Source: Gemmatimonadota bacterium (GTDB taxonomy: Bacteria > Gemmatimonadota > Gemmatimonadetes > Gemmatimonadales > Gemmatimonadaceae). Taken from it: a stretch of DNA of 11,746 nt. The position numbers and the translations under genes were made by a program. The notes under the pieces are model-generated. The model saw only the letters and a list, made by a program, of their open reading frames with translations. It ran no database searches and had not been told where the DNA came from. This document shows, piece after piece, positions 6,848 through 11,746 of the stretch; the first letter of the stretch is position 1; each line of letters begins with the position of its first letter. Location of the stretch: contig PLMM01000129.1 of NCBI GenBank assembly GCA_003142495.1, forward strand, positions 1-11,746. Reading direction: 5' to 3'.

Positions 6848-9800
6848 CGATCGGACACCGGACCACCGGGGATGCGACAGATGTCGCGACCATGGCACCA
6901 GGGTGGGCACGTGCACTTGCCGGGGGGCCTGGCAGGAAACTCCCCGCGGCGCGCGCGCTTTACGTGCTCGATGGCGAAATCGAGGGCGGCAGTCAACTTC
7001 TCGTCGGCGGCGGTCATCGGATTGGTCTCGTGCGTCCTTTTATTGATCGTGATGAGATCGAGCTGCAGCACATCTTTCGGTGTCGTGAGCGCCAGATATC
7101 CAGCGCGAGCCATGTGCGTATCCGGTCGCATTCTGCTCAGCGCCAATGCGTACAGTGGCACCTGCAGCACGACGCCTTCGGTCCAGGCCGCTGGCCGCCC
7201 CCCTCCCGGCGTGGAGCCCTTTGTGGTCTTGTAGTCGGCAGCGACGATGTATTTCCCTTCGCCAGCCCGTTCGTCGACCGACACTTCGACGCGGTCGATC
7301 GTCCCGCGATATCGAATGCGGACGCCGCCGCGCTCGAAGGTCATATCGTCGAATTTGAGCTCGTGACTCTCGACGCCCGTGCGAATCATGGCCGGCGCCT
7401 TTCTTTTCTTCGTCGTCGGATCCGTCATGTCGTTGTGCAGCGCGATTTCCCACTCGAGATAGCCGCGCACGATGCGCGTGTATTCGCCGCGCTTGGCCTC
7501 GAGCAGCGAGCCGTGCCCCAACCGTCCGTGCACCGCGTAGCCATCGACGATCTCCGAGACGCATTTCGCTGCGAGCTCCAGCGCCCACGCGGCATCCTTC
7601 GCCTCGAGAAATACAGGTCCGCGAATGCGCTCTCGTGCGCCGTCGTAGAAGAGCTTGAGCGCATCGTGCAAGAGCGATCCCCGCGTTGCGGGATCCACGT
7701 CCCCATCCGGCTCGGTCAGCTTTTCGATGCGCAGCAGCCGCTTCGAGAAGTACGCCCACGGGCACTTCGCGAAATCCTCGAGCTGCGACGGGCTCCAGAG
7801 CCTCTCATCTCCGAACTCCTTCGCGAGCCACGCGACCAGATCATGCGCCTCGATGCGTCCGTTGTACTTGCTGGGGATCTTGTCGAGGCGCTCGCATTCA
7901 ATCGCCGCCGCGCGCCGTGCGAGCTCCGGACCATCGAGCGCGCGATACAGCGAGATGCCTGGGAGCACGACAGCCGCTGCGGGGATCGTGCGTCGCTCAA
8001 CGGTCGCGATTTCCTCGAGCTCGTCGACGAACGCCGACGCGATGACTTCGCTTCCCGCACCGTCCAACCGCGAGTAGGACATCGTGAAGCCGCGTCTCGC
8101 TCCGGCCACGAGCACTCGAAAGAGCTCGCGCTCGCGCTCGTCCCATACGGCGTTGCGCTCGAGCGGAAGCCCCGCGGCGGCGAGGGCGTTGCGGTCGGCA
8201 TCGTCGAAAATCGGCGATGTCGGTGCGGCTTTGGGAAAGGCGCCCGCCTCCATCCCGGTGAGAAACAGGTAGTCGAACGAACGATACGCCGCCGCGAGTG
8301 CCTCGAGCACCTGAACTCCACGGGACACGGGCGTCCAAATGGGAACGTCGCCCGTCAGATACTCGCGCAACTGCGAATTGAATTGCGCGGTCGTCAGCGC
8401 ACGCGCATCGCCACCGTGCGCGATGACCGCGTCGTGCCATTCGCCGACGATCGTCGTGATCGATTTCCATCCCGCGAGATCGAGCCGAACGATGTCGACA
8501 CGATCGCCCGGCACGCTGCGCACGCACGCAAGCACCTTCCACGGATCGCTCTCGAGGAATGTGCGAAGCCATTCAAGCCACTCGAGAACGGTGCGCTCCT
8601 CGTCCAGTGCACGAGCCTCCGCCGCGAACTCGCGGAACGCCGCGCCCACGGCGGCCACGCGCGCCGCAGCGGGAAGCGGACGTCCGCGACGCTCAGGCGC
8701 ATCCTCGAGCTCGACACGCAACGCCTTCCTCTCCAGATCGGCCAGTGCTGCCTGCCACTCATCGAGTCCGATCACCATCTGCCGATAGCCCACGGCGTTC
8801 AGCACTTCTGCATCGAGTCCGCCCGCGAAGTACGGCTGGTATGCGAGCTCCACGAGCCCGGCACGCGTCCACCCGTCAGCCGCCGCGCCGAAGAGCGACG
8901 CGATCGCGCGCACCACGGGGATCGATGTGAGCACCACTCGCTGACGCGCCGTCGCCGGCACGCCGACCCGCGCAAGTGAGGCCAGCGCTCGATCGAGATT
9001 CGGTCGCGCCTCGCGAGTGACGATCGCGATGCGATTCGGAGGCGTTCCCGCCTCCACGAGCGCGCGAATCTCGAGGGCCACCAGATCCATCTCGCGATCG
9101 ACGTCTGGCGCGATCACCAGTGCAGCCGCGCCGATGCGCTCCGCTGGACGCTCCGCCGCGAATAGCGCGACAGCCGTCGAGCCGAATCGCCCGCTCTGAT
9201 GCTCCCACTCCGCGTCCAATCCTTCGAGCGGTAACTCGACCGAGCTGTAGAGCGTCACGGTATCGATCGCATTCGAATCCGCGAGCGCGCGAATGAGATG
9301 GAGCCATCCCCGCTTCAGATCCTGCAGGCCAAGGATGCGAATCTCGCGTCGACCGTGAAGTGCGTCCGCGAGCTTTGCCGTGCCATCGCGCAACGAGCGC
9401 GCGAGATGGATCCACTCGTCGCGCCCATCCGCCTTTCGCAGTCGAGCGAGCTCCGCGCGATACGCGGCGTAGATTCGGCCGAGATCGTTGTCGCGACGCG
9501 ATTCGAAAACGTCGCGCCCCGCACGCGCATCCAGCGCCTGCGCGAAGGTCGCGGCGGAAACATCCTCGGAGATCAGCTCACCAAAGAGTCGATCGATGTG
9601 GGCGACAAAGTCATCACATCGATCAAGCTGTCCGAACACCTCGCGTCCGTGCTCGCGAAGGAGACGTGTGAGCAGCACCAGCCGCTCGTATTCACCGAGC
9701 GTCGTGCGATCGGGCGCGCCGATCCAACGAGGAAGCTCGTGGAAGATGCAAAGCGGTGGGTCGAACCATCCCTTCACCCCCGACCCGGCCGCCATCGCGA

Positions 9801-9960
9801 TGACGTCGTCGCGCAGTCCACCCTGCCTGAGCGCAAGCAGATACGGAACGGTAGGGAATGGCGCTTCCGCCGTTGCAGTGCGTGGCGCGAGAAAACCATC
9901 CGCTGCCGTGCGAAGAAGTAGCTCCGGATCCCTGCCTACCACCACCCGCAACCGCGCCAT
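6844..9960 (-). CDS. addB: AddB-type subunit: inactive helicase-like scaffold with PD-(D/E)XK nuclease
   Basis: A 1038-aa partner of AddA. The first two thirds follow the AddB/RecC helicase-like fold: IRILGLQDLKRGW (208-220), FDYLFLTGMEAGAFPK (562-577) and ERELFRVLVAGARRGF (610-625) are degenerate counterparts of SF1 motifs. The N-terminal start, VVVGRDPELLLR, has no Walker A, so this subunit should not hydrolyse ATP. The nuclease domain (about 720-1038) has WSPSQLEDFAKCP (722-734), GSLLHDAL (761-768; His765), Asp889, DYK (909-911) and the Gln933/Tyr937 pair, so a second active nuclease is likely. Cys733 with Cys1016/1018, Cys1022 and Cys1028 fits the AddB iron-sulfur staple. The stop overlaps the addA start by ATGA. 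Its own ribosome binding site (AGG two bases from ATG) is weak, which suggests coupling to an upstream ORF. Sequence drift in the N-terminal half is usual for AddB. Confidence 0.88.
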   Translation of the reverse strand: MARLRVVVGRDPELLLRTAADGFLAPRTATAEAPFPTVPYLLALRQGGLRDDVIAMAAGSGVKGWFDPPLCIFHELPRWIGAPDRTTLGEYERLVLLTRLLREHGREVFGQLDRCDDFVAHIDRLFGELISEDVSAATFAQALDARAGRDVFESRRDNDLGRIYAAYRAELARLRKADGRDEWIHLARSLRDGTAKLADALHGRREIRILGLQDLKRGWLHLIRALADSNAIDTVTLYSSVELPLEGLDAEWEHQSGRFGSTAVALFAAERPAERIGAAALVIAPDVDREMDLVALEIRALVEAGTPPNRIAIVTREARPNLDRALASLARVGVPATARQRVVLTSIPVVRAIASLFGAAADGWTRAGLVELAYQPYFAGGLDAEVLNAVGYRQMVIGLDEWQAALADLERKALRVELEDAPERRGRPLPAAARVAAVGAAFREFAAEARALDEERTVLEWLEWLRTFLESDPWKVLACVRSVPGDRVDIVRLDLAGWKSITTIVGEWHDAVIAHGGDARALTTAQFNSQLREYLTGDVPIWTPVSRGVQVLEALAAAYRSFDYLFLTGMEAGAFPKAAPTSPIFDDADRNALAAAGLPLERNAVWDERERELFRVLVAGARRGFTMSYSRLDGAGSEVIASAFVDELEEIATVERRTIPAAAVVLPGISLYRALDGPELARRAAAIECERLDKIPSKYNGRIEAHDLVAWLAKEFGDERLWSPSQLEDFAKCPWAYFSKRLLRIEKLTEPDGDVDPATRGSLLHDALKLFYDGARERIRGPVFLEAKDAAWALELAAKCVSEIVDGYAVHGRLGHGSLLEAKRGEYTRIVRGYLEWEIALHNDMTDPTTKKRKAPAMIRTGVESHELKFDDMTFERGGVRIRYRGTIDRVEVSVDERAGEGKYIVAADYKTTKGSTPGGGRPAAWTEGVVLQVPLYALALSRMRPDTHMARAGYLALTTPKDVLQLDLITINKRTHETNPMTAADEKLTAALDFAIEHVKRARRGEFPARPPGKCTCPPWCHGRDICRIPGGPVSDR

Positions 9961-9963
9961 GTC

Positions 9964-10080
9964 CTACCGTGTGTCAGGGCGAAAGGTCGGCCCGTGAATA
10001 AAACACTCCCCCGTACAACTCGCCCCGCCCCTCTGACAGCGCGCGAGCGCCTCGCTCAGCTTCTCACGATGCCGAGTCAC
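9964..10080 (-). CDS. Possible 38-aa cysteine-containing small protein upstream of addB
   Basis: GTG at 10080 opens a 38-codon frame that begins seven bases after the stop of the 102-aa gene and ends with TAG three bases before the addB ATG. The product starts MTRHREKLSEALARC, an amphipathic basic helix. It continues with three cysteines (Cys15, Cys22, Cys26; C-x6-C-x3-C) and FIHGPTFRPDTR. The tight fit between two genes and the weak independent ribosome binding site of addB support translation. About two thirds of codons end in G or C, lower than the neighbours appear to be. The GTG lacks a strong Shine-Dalgarno (AGG about seven bases upstream). The frame is also open further upstream to 10314, but there it only shadows the 102-aa gene. 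Function unknown; it may bind metal, or be only a leader that couples translation. Confidence 0.4.
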   Translation of the reverse strand: MTRHREKLSEALARCQRGGASCTGECFIHGPTFRPDTR

Positions 10081-10087
10081 CGGAAGC

Positions 10088-10396
10088 CTACTGCGCAGTC
10101 GCCTCGTGAATCGCGGCCTGCTTCCCGGGCGGCTCGAAACGAACACTTCTTTCGCTATCGAGAATCTCGAGGCGCCCGTTGGCCGGGATGTGGCCGCTGG
10201 CGCGCGCCACTTCCAGGCCGCCGATGTCGAGGTGGCGAATGCCGCACATGCTCGTTCCGTAGAACTCGTAGTACGTTCCGTCCGTGAAATGCAAGAAGAC
10301 CTGCGTGTACGCATCCCCGTGCTCGTTCACGACGATGTGTTTGATGGTGCGGCCAATGAGATCGGGCAGCGCGGATTGAAGCTTGTTCAGGCACAT
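10088..10396 (-). CDS. 102-aa conserved-looking small protein, first gene of the addBA operon
   Basis: A small, probably cytoplasmic protein of unknown function, with no signal peptide or membrane segment. The sequence runs MCLNKLQSALPDLIGRTIKH, then a beta-rich core (VVNEHGDAY, QVFLHFTDGTYYEFYG), MCGIRHLDIGG and a hydrophilic, Ala/Gln-rich tail. Two cysteines (2 and 51) and several histidines are spread out without a recognisable metal motif. The ATG at 10396 is preferred over an adjacent in-frame GTG at 10399. AAGGAGGG (10401-10408) stands four bases before the ATG but only one base before the GTG. The strong ribosome binding site and balanced amino-acid use make this a real gene. It is first in the run leading into addB and addA and could therefore be co-expressed with break repair. 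I do not recognise a family. Confidence 0.75.
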   Translation of the reverse strand: MCLNKLQSALPDLIGRTIKHIVVNEHGDAYTQVFLHFTDGTYYEFYGTSMCGIRHLDIGGLEVARASGHIPANGRLEILDSERSVRFEPPGKQAAIHEATAQ

Positions 10397-10400
10397 CACA

Positions 10401-10408
10401 CCCTCCTT
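10401..10408 (-). promoter_or_regulatory. Strong ribosome binding site of the 102-aa gene
   Basis: On the minus strand AAGGAGGG is followed by TGTG and then ATG at 10396. It is the best Shine-Dalgarno match in the window and fixes the start at the ATG rather than at the overlapping GTG at 10399. Its strength contrasts with the poor site before addB. Confidence 0.75.
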
Positions 10409-10524
10409 GTTGCCCTAACATACACTTCGCCACTGACAACCTGCACGGCCGCTACACACTGCGTTAACGCCCCGCCAACCCAGTTGACGAACCACCCTCC
10501 GCCACTGTCAATTACCGCCCTCCC

Positions 10525-10530
10525 GGAGGA
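10525..10530 (+). promoter_or_regulatory. Ribosome binding site of the DinB-like gene
   Basis: GGAGGA, seven bases (ATACCGA) before the ATG at 10538. This sets the start although the reading frame remains open far upstream. Confidence 0.75.
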
Positions 10531-10537
10531 ATACCGA

Positions 10538-11026
10538 ATGTCCGCTCCCGCAAGTCAGCTCAATCCCTACGCAAAATTCCTCGCCGACGCGCGCCCGCAC
10601 GACGTGCTCGAGATGACCGCCGTCACGATTGCCCGCCTCATTCGCCACACAGGCGCCGAGCAATTGATGCGCGCACCTGCACCCGGCAAGTGGAGCATCC
10701 GCGACATCCTCTGCCATCTCGCGGACTGTGAGATCACCTTCGGCTTCCGCCTGCGACAGACCATCGCCGAGCCGAACCACGTCATCCAGCCCTTTGATCA
10801 GGAAGCGTGGGCAGGCCCCTACTCGGCGCTCGATGCGCGGGATGCTCTCGACTCCTTCGATGCGTTCCGACGCTGGAACATGCTCTTCATTCGCGCGGTC
10901 GGCGCGGAGGCCGAGGCGAAGCCCGTCGTGCACCCCGAGCGCGGCGAGATGACCTTCCGCACCATCGTCGAAACGATGGGCGGCCATGATATCAACCACC
11001 TTCGCCAGATCGAGAATCTCGTCTAG
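10538..11026 (+). CDS. DinB/YfiT-fold metal-binding protein (putative thiol-dependent enzyme)
   Basis: A 162-aa protein that matches the DinB_2/DUF664-type four-helix bundle. It shows GKWSIRDILCHLADCE (50-65) with His60, and GGHDINHLRQIENL (148-161) with His150 and His154. The single His plus His-x3-His makes the usual three-histidine metal site, here complete. Family members include DNA-damage-induced proteins and metal-dependent thiol transferases (bacillithiol or mycothiol S-transferases, maleylpyruvate isomerase). Most members have no known substrate, and none can be read from the sequence. There is no signal peptide, so it should be cytosolic. The start is set by GGAGGA seven bases upstream. 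It is divergent from the 102-aa/addBA operon and convergent with the acetyltransferase gene (23-bp gap). The name does not imply DNA polymerase IV, which is a different protein. Confidence 0.88.
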   Translation: MSAPASQLNPYAKFLADARPHDVLEMTAVTIARLIRHTGAEQLMRAPAPGKWSIRDILCHLADCEITFGFRLRQTIAEPNHVIQPFDQEAWAGPYSALDARDALDSFDAFRRWNMLFIRAVGAEAEAKPVVHPERGEMTFRTIVETMGGHDINHLRQIENLV

Positions 11027-11049
11027 CGCGCGCCGGCGCGGGGCGCCGT
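11027..11049. terminator. GC-only hairpin between the convergent DinB-like and GNAT genes
   Basis: The 23-bp gap between two stop codons contains a perfect 12-bp palindrome, CGCGCCGGCGCG (11029-11040), and an overlapping alternative stem, GGCGC (11035-11039) with GCGCC (11043-11047). The position suits a shared terminator, but there is no T-run on either side and the gap is nearly pure G+C. The structure could therefore be chance. Confidence 0.3.
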
Positions 11050-11553
11050 CTACAGCTCGAGCACCATGTGCACATCGGCACGCGCGTACTCGGTGTGGCC
11101 GAGCGGAACGTCGACGAAGCCGAGCGCATGATACAGCGTTATCGCCGGTACGAGCGCCGAGTTCGTGAGCAGCTCGATCGTCTTCGCGCCGATCGCCCGC
11201 GCGTGCGCAATCGCCGCCTCGCCGAGCGCGCGTCCGATGCCGAGCCCGCGCGTCGAGTCCGCAACGGTCATCTTCGCGAGCTCGAACACGCCTTCCGCTT
11301 CGCACATCAGCGCGACGGCCCCTACCACCTCGCCATTGAGCTCAGCCATGAAGATGTAGCCGCCAGGGGCGATAATGTGCGTCGCTGGGTCGCCGAGATC
11401 GCGCGCGTCGCGCTCCTCCACCGCGAAGTACTTCTCGATCCAGGCGAGATTGAGATCGCGAAATGGCGCGGCGTGCTCGGCTCGGAACGGCACGATACGG
11501 AGGCCGTCCTGCGGCATGAGCGGCGCGAAGTCGCATACGCTGGAGGAATTCAT
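11050..11553 (-). CDS. GNAT-family N-acetyltransferase
   Basis: A 167-aa acetyl-CoA-dependent acyltransferase of the GNAT fold. Residues 18-48 (LRIVPFRAEHAAPFRDLNLA, then WIEKYFAVE) form the usual first strand and helices. GYIFMAELNGEVVGAVAL (65-82) is the central sheet. AKMTVADSTRGLGIGRALGE (93-112) carries the acetyl-CoA pyrophosphate loop R-G-L-G-I-G (102-107). NSALVPAITLYHALGFVDVP (131-150) is the C-terminal GNAT signature with the usual Tyr141. The substrate cannot be read. The start is uncertain. TTG at 11574, ATG at 11553 and ATG at 11517 are in frame without a clear Shine-Dalgarno. The fold needs only the part from about residue 17, so the shortest form is also credible. The gene is convergent with the DinB-like gene. 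Confidence 0.88.
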   Translation of the reverse strand: MNSSSVCDFAPLMPQDGLRIVPFRAEHAAPFRDLNLAWIEKYFAVEERDARDLGDPATHIIAPGGYIFMAELNGEVVGAVALMCEAEGVFELAKMTVADSTRGLGIGRALGEAAIAHARAIGAKTIELLTNSALVPAITLYHALGFVDVPLGHTEYARADVHMVLEL

Positions 11554-11616
11554 CGGGCGCGCGGCATCCCGCAATGATATCGCCGAGGCTCGTCGAATTC
11601 AGCCTCCGCTCGAAGA

Positions 11617-11642
11617 GGGCGGGGCCTTACTTCACCCCGCCC
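11617..11642 (-). repeat. 8-bp perfect inverted repeat, possible terminator
   Basis: GGGCGGGG (11617-11624) and CCCCGCCC (11635-11642) pair perfectly around a ten-base loop. If the edge ORF on the minus strand is real, its TAA stop (11629-11627) lies in the loop, so the hairpin would form right at its end, as a terminator does. On the minus strand it is followed by TCTTCG, not a real U-tract. Confidence 0.4.
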
Positions 11643-11746
11643 GCACGTCCATTCACGGCGAATTCTTGCCAAACTCTGGCGCGGACGGCCGCCTCGCGTG
11701 TTAATCCGTCATACCATAGATTGTTCTCTGACAATCCTCCGAGGGA
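11627..11746 (-). CDS. Possible C-terminal fragment of a protein entering from the right edge
   Basis: On the minus strand one frame is open from the window edge to TAA at 11629-11627, giving 39 residues with a natural-looking mixture. It begins SLGGLSENNLWYDGL, continues TREAAVRARVWQEFAV and ends NGRAGGVK. It contains no plausible start codon, so it would be the tail of a longer protein. Against it, third positions are less GC-rich than in the neighbouring genes. The outer 45 bases are also AT-richer, with an inverted repeat, as expected of a promoter region, and GAGGGA at the very edge could be a ribosome binding site for a plus-strand gene outside the window. The family is not recognised. 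Confidence 0.35.
   Translation of the reverse strand, partial: SLGGLSENNLWYDGLTREAAVRARVWQEFAVNGRAGGVK
11719..11736. repeat. Small inverted repeat near the right edge
   Basis: GATTGT (11719-11724) and ACAATC (11731-11736) are perfect inverted copies around TCTCTG, in a locally AT-richer stretch. It could be an operator half-site pair for a gene beyond the edge, or chance. Nothing else supports a role. Confidence 0.3.

Larger units (their letters stand above)
10397..10537. promoter_or_regulatory. Divergent promoter region of the addBA operon and the DinB-like gene
   Basis: These 141 bases separate the 102-aa gene (minus) from the DinB-like gene (plus). They hold a perfect 10-bp palindrome, GCGTTAACGC (10461-10470), and several -35-like boxes: TTGACG at 10484-10489 on the plus strand, and TTGACA (10511-10506) and TTGTCA (10439-10434) on the minus strand. 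None is followed at 16-18 bases by a good -10 box, so the start sites stay open. No recognisable LexA (SOS) box was seen by eye. The promoter role is inferred from the divergent layout. Confidence 0.4.

Noticed and set aside
6848..6916. 23-codon N-terminal extension of addA
   Set aside because: It would lie inside the addB nuclease-domain coding end. The ATGA overlap at 6844-6847 and the AddA family start favour the shorter form.
6790..8979. 729-codon open frame on the plus strand
   Set aside because: It lies mostly antisense to addB, whose nuclease motifs are unmistakable. Long antisense frames are expected in GC-rich coding DNA, and the translated sequence is Arg/His-rich without domains.
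10081..10314. Longer version of the 38-aa ORF
   Set aside because: Upstream of 10080 the frame only shadows the 102-aa gene; the extra sequence is Arg/Ser/Thr-rich and unlike a protein.
10106..10537. Upstream extension of the DinB-like reading frame
   Set aside because: The frame is open but runs antisense through the 102-aa gene and the promoter gap. GGAGGA before 10538 and the family's usual length fix the start there.
1..11746. A novel defence island, CRISPR array, mobile element or RNA gene
   Set aside because: No direct repeat array, transposase, integrase, attachment repeat, tRNA or rRNA signature was found by eye on either strand. The genes look like ordinary chromosomal housekeeping and signalling genes.

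Overview
The window is GC-rich chromosomal DNA from a free-living bacterium. It contains an 818-residue protein that joins a eukaryotic-type Ser/Thr kinase, one membrane segment, a TolB/FlgO-like domain and TPRs. That architecture is abundant in Gemmatimonadota and to a lesser degree in Acidobacteriota. Together with the base composition and the AddAB-type recombination locus, it makes a Gemmatimonadaceae-like host the best guess. This is an inference, because no rRNA or other marker gene is present. I see no tRNA, rRNA, CRISPR array, transposase or other mobile element.

Layout. (1) Positions 1-937, minus strand: the 5' end of a secreted protein that runs off the left edge, then a complete secreted Arg/Asp/Gln/Tyr-rich protein of unknown function with a convincing terminator behind it. 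(2) Positions 938-1088: a divergent intergenic region with a 17-bp near-palindrome. (3) Positions 1089-3545, plus strand: the receptor-like kinase. (4) A bulged 10-bp hairpin lies where the kinase gene meets the next operon head to head. (5) Positions 3566-10396, minus strand: a compact operon, transcribed right to left. Its order is a 102-aa protein of unknown function with a strong ribosome binding site, a possible 38-aa cysteine-containing ORF, addB (1038 aa) and addA (1093 aa). addB and addA overlap by ATGA. (6) A divergent gap, then a DinB-fold protein on the plus strand (10538-11026). (7) A GNAT acetyltransferase on the minus strand, convergent with it (11050-11553). (8) A right-hand edge that carries either the 3' tail of another minus-strand gene or a control region, with two inverted repeats.

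How the genes work together. AddA and AddB should form one helicase-nuclease that resects double-strand breaks for RecA loading. The motor sits in AddA, and both subunits carry intact PD-(D/E)XK nuclease motifs. AddB has lost its Walker A motif. Unusually, both subunits appear to carry the four cysteines of an iron-sulfur 'staple' around the nuclease domain, a feature usually described for AddB. The two small ORFs upstream are the least explained part of the window and the best candidates for something new. The kinase, the secreted proteins, the DinB-like protein and the acetyltransferase are separate transcription units with no visible functional link to the repair operon.
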